DNA from: Nematostella vectensis
Lineage: Eukaryota; Cnidaria; Anthozoa; Actiniaria; Edwardsiidae
DNA length: 64,000 nucleotides
Reading direction: 5' to 3'
NCBI RefSeq assembly: GCF_932526225.1
Contig: NC_064037.1
Coordinates: 4,670,703 to 4,734,702, forward strand
Below the pieces are notes generated by a model that had not been told where the DNA came from, made no database searches, and saw only the letters and a list, made by a program, of their open reading frames with translations. Each line of letters begins with the position of its first letter. The stretch's first letter is position 1. The translations under genes and the position numbers were made by a program. Positions 57,401-64,000 of this stretch are shown here, one piece after another.

Positions 57401-58822
57401 GGTGAAGATGGTTGTAGCAATGGCTAAAAGATGCGTGTTCAGTGAATGCTGCCAAGCGTTTGCTCCCTCACCTCTCCGCGGTGCGATATTTATGGGCCAC
57501 CGCCTAAAAATGCGAGGAATTACAAACTAAGAGCCCACTGAGAGTGTCGTTAAGATATGCCCTCAGCGTTGAGAAGAACCTTTCAGCAAGCTTATAGTAT
57601 AGTAGCATTCATCCATATTTTATTTAACCCTAGGGGTTTATTCAACTCGCAATAAATACCAGGCCAAGAGCTTTTGGCTTGTATCCCTGTTCTGTGTTTG
57701 ACCTCTTTCTAAACAGTTTCTCACAGTACTCGGAAAAGATCTTTTGGAATCCAATAAGAAATGTGCTGTGTGAAGTGTATAAATTACAAGATTGAAGAGA
57801 AACCACTTAACTTCGTTTTGCCTTTGCAGGAAAGTAGTAAGCCTATCATTTAAAAGTATCAGCTCACTAAACATTGTTTATTTTGTACAATACTGTGTCT
57901 GATTTGTTTAAGGGATATTGTCTAACCCCTCGCTTTGGTTAAGCTTGTAACTACTTGGATTTAAGGAATTAATAATACGGTTTTGTGGGCTCGTGAGCTA
58001 CTATTGCGGGATTGCGGGCAGCAATTGTCTACCCTCACGAATTTTCCGTGAGTCGCGGTTTACTCAACAACCCTCTTGGTCCTCGCTTGATATAGAGAGT
58101 CAAATAGGCTTTCAACTGTTAGCGTGGACAAAACTTTATGTGCAATACTTAAAATAGAAGCTTTCTTTTACATCTCGAGAATGACATTATCTGGCATTAC
58201 TATACTAGGATGAAGAAGAAAACAAGATAAATAAATGAATAAATGAATATACATAAACAAATAAATGCATAAAATATAGCTAAATAAAAAAATGTCAGAC
58301 AACTTGAATGCCTTTCGCTGTCCAGCTGTTTAGCTAGAATCAAAATCAGGTTTCCTCCTGTATACCATACAGGTCAAGGCCTTGAAAATCTCATAAGTGT
58401 TCGTGACGTATCAATTTATAGCTTTTGCCAACAAAGTTACAACCGCCTATCTCTTTATTTATGGCGGCATGGCGACGAACAGCTAGATCGCTTCAGTTTA
58501 AGTTCATGTATAGCCTTAAAGCGTGCAATTTTGTTTAATGTGCAAGTATGTTAAATATGTAAAATTTCTCTAGGCAAGCTACAAACTATCAATACAGGGC
58601 ATTGAAACATCTCAATTCCCCTGTGACTTGTTTTGATGTTATTTTACGAATGCGGAACGCGGTCTGCAAATATTATAATCAGCACACGCAACGTTGAATA
58701 GTCTCATGCTCGCCCAAGGTCCCAAGGCCTGGATAATGACGTCATACAAAGTGCAAGTTATATGTTTATCATGCGTGGGAGGGCGTAATCTAGAGCTTAG
58801 CTTTATTTTCACACGGACGATT
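57401..58822. other. 5' flank of the second aquaporin gene and intergenic
   Basis: A promoter is expected close to 57490. Beyond that, AT-rich sequence without a supported gene. Short (aaat)n-like tracts lie near 58230-58270. Confidence 0.4.
57486..57493 (-). promoter_or_regulatory. Possible TATA box of the second aquaporin gene
   Basis: On the minus strand, ccataaatatcg contains ATAAATAT, ~86 bp before the ATG at 57400, in a locally GC-rich context. Confidence 0.45.
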
Positions 58823-59080
58823 ACACCTATTTCAATAAAGGTTGTCAGTGCAAATGGCAAATGGCGATTGGCAAATGGAAGTTTTACGACCGAACGTAAC
58901 CCTGCGTCTCGAAGAATATAAATGAATCAAAACAATTATCCAATAAAGGTTACCAATGCTTGGCTCGGACATTACTGGACTTTATTTAACACCTTTAATT
59001 TTACGAATAATTAGTACCCATAAGCCATTTACCATTTGCCATTCGCCATTTGCACTGACAACCTTTTGTGAAATAAGTGT
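58823..59080. mobile_element. 258-bp MITE with ~50-bp inverted repeats
   Basis: The left end contains aaggttgtcagtgcaaatgg then caaatggcgat; the right end is its inverse (ccatttgcactgacaacctt). The outer flanks acacctatttca and tgaaataagtgt are also inverse. No coding capacity. It directly abuts the 42-bp minisatellite. Confidence 0.85.
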
Positions 59081-59094
59081 ATTTCCGCGCATTA

Positions 59095-60290
59095 CATTAC
59101 GCACTCAGTTCCGGTAAATACACGTTCCTTGCCTTTTCTCACGGACTAAGACCCGTTATATACACGTTCATTGCCTTTTCTCACGGACTAAGACCCGTTA
59201 TATACACGTTCATTGCCTTTCCACGCGGACTAAGACCCGTTATATACACGTTCATTGCCTTTCCACGCGGACTAAGATTCGTTATTTACACGTTCATTGC
59301 CTTTCCACGCGGACTAAGACCCGTTATATACACGTTCATTGCCTTTCCACGCGGACTAAGACCCGTTATATACACGTTCCTTGCCTTTTCTCACGGACTA
59401 AGACCCGTTATATACACGTTCCTTGCCTTTTCTCACGGACTAAGACCCGTTATATACACGTTCCTTGCCTTTTCTCACGGACTAAGACCCGTTATATACA
59501 CGTTCATTGCCTTTCCACGCGGACTAAGACCCGTTATATACACGTTCCTTGCCTTTTCTCACGGACTAAGACCCGTTATATACACGTTCCTTGCCTTTTC
59601 TCACGGACTAAGACCCGTTATATACACGTTCCTTGCCTTTTCTCACGGACTAAGACCCGTTATATACACGTTCATTGCCTTTCCACGCGGACTAAGACCC
59701 GTTATATACACGTTCCTTGCCTTTTCTCACGGACTAAGACCCGTTATATACACGTTCCTTGCCTTTTCTCACGGACTAAGACCCGTTATATACACGTTCA
59801 TTGCCTTTCCACGCGGACTAAGACCCGTTATATACACGTTCATTGCCTTTCCACTCGGACTAAGATTCGTTATATACACGTTCATTGCCTTTCCACGCGG
59901 ACTAAGATTCGTTATTTACACGTTCATTGCCTTTTCTCACGGACTAAGACCCGTTATATACACGTTCCTTGCCTTTTCTCACGGACTAAGACCCGTTATA
60001 TACACGTTCCTTGCCTTTTCTCACGGACTAAGACCCGTTATATACACGTTCATTGCCTTTTCTCACGGACTAAGACCCGTTATATACACGTTCATTGCCT
60101 TTCCACGCGGACTAAGACCCGTTATATACACGTTCATTGCCTTTCCACGCGGACTAAGACCCGTTATATACACGTTCATTGCCTTTCCACGCGGACTAAG
60201 ACCCGTTATATACACGTTCATTGCCTTTCCACGCGGACTAAGATTCGTTATTTACACGTTCATTACCTTTTCGTACGGACTCATGTCCTT
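59095..60290. repeat. 42-bp minisatellite, ~28 units of two main types
   Basis: The unit is gttatatacacgttccttgc followed by cttttctcacggactaagaccc (type A), or the version with cattgcctttccacgcgg (type B). Units 7-10 and 11-14 both run A-A-A-B, which is a higher-order pattern. As 42 is divisible by three, a 423-codon ORF runs through the array, translating to a 14-residue repeat (YTFLAFSHGLRPVI). I treat the ORF as a by-product because it has no start or end context of its own. Confidence 0.9.
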
Positions 60291-60349
60291 TGTACGCACT
60301 CGTCCATTGCCTTTTCTCGTGTACTTAGGTTCATTACCCCCATTTTGAT

Positions 60350-61148
60350 CTGTTGTGCGCATATTTATTCCCTTTTTGATATGCTGTAAGATCCATAAAT
60401 CCCATTCCAGTTATAAACCCTGCTTTAACAACAATTCACGTGCAAGAGAGAGATGGAATGGTATTTTCCTGCACGTATCACGGACGTATTCTCCGTGAAT
60501 TTTTGGTCACTTATAATTTAAGAAATTTCAGTCTCTGATGATCTTAAACTTTGTTGAATTTAATATACTTAGTAGATATGAGGTTAAATGTGTTGTGGCA
60601 GCTCTCACCACTGAAAAAAAATAGAATGAAAAATAGGAATATACATTGGAGACACTCCTCTCTGGCATAAAGTGAGCAATATTTTGTTGAAACAGGTTCT
60701 TTTCAGCTGATTTCCCTGCGTCTATTACAATAAAAAGGATGTCATCATCTGCTCAAACATGTAAAATAAACATTTAAACTTGAACTTATCACAATTTCTA
60801 TTACTCAATCACTAAGATCATTGTTATTTTTAATCCATTCTCTTTGTGCTTCTTTCTTTTACAATACTTTGTGTACAAAAGGTCACTTAAAAACTTTTGT
60901 CTTTTTACAACATAATTTCTGTCTTCCCTTTTTTTTTAAACACTCTTGATCACTAGTAATTATCTTAGATCGACAAATATTGTTAAAAAGATTAAACAAA
61001 TGCTATAAACAATTGAATACGTCGTCGAAACCTTTTGTCTCTTTGACAGTTGCTCCAAACAGGTGTATGTTTCCAGGCGATGTTTGACTCTGTACTTGTA
61101 TCGCCTTTAGTTCGGATTTTCAAACTTTTCCATTCTATATCCTGCACT
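60350..61148. other. 5' flank of the ten-cysteine peptide gene
   Basis: AT-rich sequence, no gene seen before the ATG at 61149. An in-frame ATG at 61050 would add 33 residues before the signal peptide and is less likely to be used. Confidence 0.45.
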
Positions 61149-62268
61149 ATGAAGACGTTGGTGGCGCTGCTTTTGCTTGGCTTGGTTGTGGCCGGGTTTG
61201 CGCACGAAGAGGAGGACGTCTCACATAATTTCGATGAAGAGATTCCGGAAAATGCAAGAATAAAGCGGTGGCTTTTTAAGGTACCGAATGAATGATATAG
61301 ATGGGGAAATCAGCTAATTTAAATCAATGGCAATGAGATATAGTGAACTAAGTTTATAATGTTATCACTGGGTAAAATTATTTACGGGTTAAAATTAATA
61401 GACAAAGAGATAACTTTTTCAAAATGCGACATGATGGTGCAGTAAACCCCGCCTTTCTCGAATTCGGATCGCTCGAACTAGCCGTTAATTCTATTTTATT
61501 TCCCCTAGAATTTGAGCAAATTCTAAATCATTTTTTCTTTTACTATACTAAAAAATCGACTTTAATCCATATATCTCGAAATATTCAAGGTTCTACTGTA
61601 TAGTTTTCTTAGCAAAAAAGTTTAAATATCTTCGACGCCGAAACTCCAATGTATGGCTGATTTTTTTTCATAGGATAAATGCAAAGTGGACAGTGACTGC
61701 AAACCAAATCATTGCTGCGAGAAGTCGTGGTTCAGGAAAAAATGTCATCGCATGAGACATCTTCACCAGCTCTGCTCCACCAGCCCAGTAAGCAATGCAG
61801 ATCTCTCGCCCGGTTTCTCTTCTCTCTCTACACCCCGTCTTCAAAAACTTCTCTCTTTTGCACTTCCCTTCTCCCTCTACTCCAAACACCCCCCCCCCCC
61901 CCCCCCCTGGTCTACTGTGCTCTGCTCTACTCTCCTTACTCCACTCCTCGACTGTCCTCCACATAATTCTTCCTCTACTCCCTTTACGCCCTCCCTGCCT
62001 ACCATCTGGTCTATTCTGATCTTCTTTGCTCTACTTTTCTCCTTTTCCTCAGCTTTTTTCTCCTCTTCTACTACCGCCTTTAAAAAAAATTGTCCACAGG
62101 CTAACAGTCCTGTCTTTCTTATAGCGCGCAAGCTGTTACCACGCATGCGCGGAAGGTCTCGAGTGCCGCACATTCTCTGCCAATTGGCCAATACCTCGAC
62201 ACCAAAGATGCGTCATCAAGCCGACCCAGGCCCCAACAACCGAGCCAGGATCCGGGGATTTCGAGTGA
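61149..62268 (+). CDS. Secreted ten-cysteine peptide, Dickkopf/prokineticin (colipase-fold)-like
   Basis: Exons are 61149-61280, 61674-61787 and 62125-62268, all joined in phase 0, giving 129 residues. Residues 1-18 (MKTLVALLLLGLVVAGFA) are a signal peptide. An acidic propeptide (19-40) ends in RIKR (37-40), a furin-type cleavage site. The mature part has Cys at 47, 53, 58, 59, 68, 78, 86, 90, 96 and 111: C-x5-C-x4-CC-x8-C-x9-C-x7-C-x3-C-x5-C-x14-C. This spacing resembles the second cysteine domain of Dickkopf proteins and the prokineticin/AVIT and colipase folds (ten cysteines, five disulfides), though the seventh-eighth Cys spacing is x3 rather than x1. The tail is Thr/Pro-rich. A Wnt-pathway modulator, a peptide hormone or a venom-type peptide are all possible. 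I favour a Dickkopf-like fold but not a specific function. Confidence 0.75.
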
Positions 62269-63450
62269 ATATCCAAGAATGCAGTACGGGCCCTTCATTA
62301 GATTGTTTCCTTACAATTCATTGGATGAAATAATATGGTGAACAGTTGGAACGGTTGGAAGGGTCTTAACCATTTAGAATGGTCTTAAATAAAAATGTCA
62401 TAAAACACTATCCGTTTTATGAATCATATAACATTGTGACTGCCTGATCAAAATGTTTATTGATGATTCGAGATCTATGTACTGGTGGATACTGTTGGCT
62501 GTTGGGTAATATCGGGTTTTGAGTGAGGCGCCACACACCCCTACCCCCTTCGCAAGATCAACTAGTAAGGGATCCCTCTGGTATGTAGACAAATCCGACA
62601 ATAAACGTCCCGTGGAGATACTGCAAAGGCAACAAAAAAATCCTTTTTTGTTTTTTCGGGGGTGGCCAGATTTTTATCAGAGAACTCACTTCCCTCCTCA
62701 CTCTTCCTCCCCCTCCCCCCCCCCCCCCCCCCGGAAAAATTAGGTCCACTTTTTCGAAGAATTTCGAACCCCCCCCCCCCCCCCCCCAAGAAAAATCCTG
62801 GGTACGGGCCTGTATTGTACGTCAAATAAGTGACTAACTCAAATTACCCAGCCACCATTTAACTAGCAGCTATAAAATATGTTTATAGGATCGAAACACT
62901 TTTTGTTGAGAATATTGCCAAGACATTATAGAAAAAAAAAATACAAAAAACAGAAACAGACAGCTCTTACTCATTTTGATGCAAAACACGCTTCAAACCT
63001 TTTAAGCTTTAAAAGTGTTAAAACTTTTAAGCTTTTAAGTGTTAAAACACTTGCTCGGTTCCCAGGGGTGGCCAGAGCGGAGAGAGTAGCGAATAGAGTA
63101 CGACTGTATTTCATTTTTGTTTTGCGGTAAGAAATGTGAATGTGTACGCTGCATTATTTTATACAAATGGCGGCAAAACTTGTAAAACAGTAGCTCTCAT
63201 CAGTGTCTAGCATAATCTTGCTACCGAATTAGCTAGCTGGTTTTTGTCTAGTATAATTTCCTGCTAAGTTCACAGTATATTGGGTTCACAAACCAGACTT
63301 CCGCGTCATCGAAAGACCGTTAAACCTGGTTTTGTTCTTACGATGCCGTTGTGTGATTGAAAACGGATAAAGTCTCAAAGACTATTTCGGGCTTGTTGAA
63401 ATCGTCGTCGTTGACGCCGATGAGTGTAGCAACCGACCAGTAACACAGTC
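62269..63450. other. Intergenic with a MITE
   Basis: Apart from the MITE at 62560-62812 I see no supported gene. Repeated ttaagcttttaa-like stretches lie near 63000-63050. Confidence 0.4.
62560..62812 (-). mobile_element. MITE (caggcccgtacccagg family), one end degraded
   Basis: In reverse complement it begins CAGGCCCGTACCCAGGA, has long G tracts, and shares gcctttgcagtatctcca and ttattgtcggattt with the MITE at 16378-16725. The other terminus is not recognisable. Confidence 0.7.
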
Positions 63451-63666
63451 TCAAGCGTGCCTTGTAGGGTGTTGGCGACTACGATGATGGTGATGACGAC
63501 GATTGCGACTCGTGTGGTATTTCACACCTTGAATTTGGAGCGAACGACGCAACGGCAGGCGGGATCTGTACTTGCGCACGCATTCATTTTCTTCGCATTT
63601 CAAGGCCGCTGACTCGCATGGACAGTCGTCGTCTGTTTGACACCTTTTTTTGTGGACGCCTGGACA
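63451..63666 (-). CDS. Last exon of a small cysteine-containing secreted-type protein, partial
   Basis: A minus-strand exon after the acceptor tttgtttgcag encodes 71 residues and a stop. It begins CPGVHKKRCQTDDDCPCESA and continues with CEENEC, giving C-x7-C-x5-C-x-C-x7-C-x4-C. The C-terminal half is very basic and His-rich (RRHHHHRSRQH). The C-x-TDDDC start resembles short cysteine-rich domains of secreted proteins, but I recognise no family. Upstream exons are expected beyond about 63700 or outside the window. A candidate short exon with donor CCG/GTAAGA near 63937-63970 (ATGACGATTTCG) is too weak to call. A tail-to-tail relation with the ten-cysteine peptide gene is visible, but a shared origin is not shown. 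Confidence 0.5.
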   Translation of the reverse strand, partial: CPGVHKKRCQTDDDCPCESAALKCEENECVRKYRSRLPLRRSLQIQGVKYHTSRNRRHHHHRSRQHPTRHA

Positions 63667-64000
63667 CTGCAAACAAAGGAATAAAATATCAGAAAATACT
63701 ATGAAGATTAGGTTTCAGGAATATACGATCCTCAACCCAAATTCTAGTCCTCAACTGATAAGGCCATATTGAATGAGTGATAAAAAAAAATTGAAATCCC
63801 GGGAACCACCCCCTCCCCTCCCCCCTCGACCTCCAATCTCAATCTCCGGGTCTCAAAGCAACCCGAAATAGAAATATTCGTAATATCATCCCTTTTCCGC
63901 GGTCCCTACCCTCACTCATTTTAGTACAGTCTTACCGGAAGTAGACTCGTAAGAAACGAAATCGTCATCTTGCTGCACCTCCCCCGTGGGGAGCAGATGT

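Noticed and set aside
59077-60348. 423-codon ORF with 14-residue repeats
   Set aside because: Repeat translation without signal peptide, domain or splice context; kept only as a finding to check.
63937-63970. Short minus-strand exon candidate starting MTISFLTSLLP
   Set aside because: Too short to be a signal peptide by itself, and its joining to the 63666 exon is not supported beyond a GTAAGA donor.
1-64000. tRNA, 5S rRNA and snRNA genes
   Set aside because: I looked by eye for B-box-like GGTTCGANNCC and did not find a convincing cloverleaf; a covariance-model scan would be decisive.

Overview
The window is nuclear DNA of an animal, most probably a cnidarian and perhaps a sea anemone of the Nematostella type. 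I infer this from intron-containing genes with GT-AG junctions, metazoan gene families (aquaporin, cAMP-dependent kinase regulatory subunit, homeobox, a Dickkopf/prokineticin-like secreted peptide), metazoan non-LTR and Penelope-like retroelements, and a dense load of short inverted-repeat transposons and minisatellites. The species assignment is inference. No prokaryotic operons, CRISPR array, rRNA or tRNA gene was seen.

Layout. 0.5-9.5 kb: a minisatellite split by an ~8.1 kb transposon with CACTG ends, which holds a smaller foldback element and a long non-LTR retrotransposon ORF (4414-7899, minus). 10.5-15.4 kb: the last exon of a homeobox gene, then a broken Penelope-like element and a broken reverse transcriptase. 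16.0-18.5 kb: a foldback element carrying an inserted MITE and a 12-bp satellite. 22.5-23.6 kb: an intronless gene for a PKA type II-like regulatory subunit (minus). 25.9-26.9 kb: a 55-bp minisatellite. 29.4-34.1 kb: a two-exon gene for an unrecognised four-helix membrane protein, with a 1.5 kb G-rich minisatellite in its intron. 38.0-48.1 kb: an aquaporin gene (plus) with two candidate first exons. 51.5-53.8 kb: another foldback element. 55.1-57.4 kb: a second aquaporin gene (minus), convergent with the first. 59.1-60.3 kb: a 42-bp minisatellite. 61.1-62.3 kb: a three-exon gene for a secreted ten-cysteine peptide. 63.4-63.7 kb: the last exon of another small cysteine-containing protein (minus).

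The most interesting biology is at the aquaporin locus. Two complete first exons, 4.9 kb apart, each encode the first half-pore (first NPA motif) and end in the same splice phase, but only one downstream set of exons (second half-pore) exists. The first exons differ at a selectivity-filter position (Ala versus Phe), so alternative first-exon use could produce two pores with different filters from one gene. The second aquaporin has a still more divergent filter. Intron-resident minisatellites add odd RNA-level features: a 41-bp repeat copies the end of the second-NPA exon with its splice donor six more times, and a 26-bp repeat places a series of CACGTG motifs in intron 2.

All splice junctions were inferred by eye from phase, consensus and protein continuity. 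No transcript or database evidence was available.
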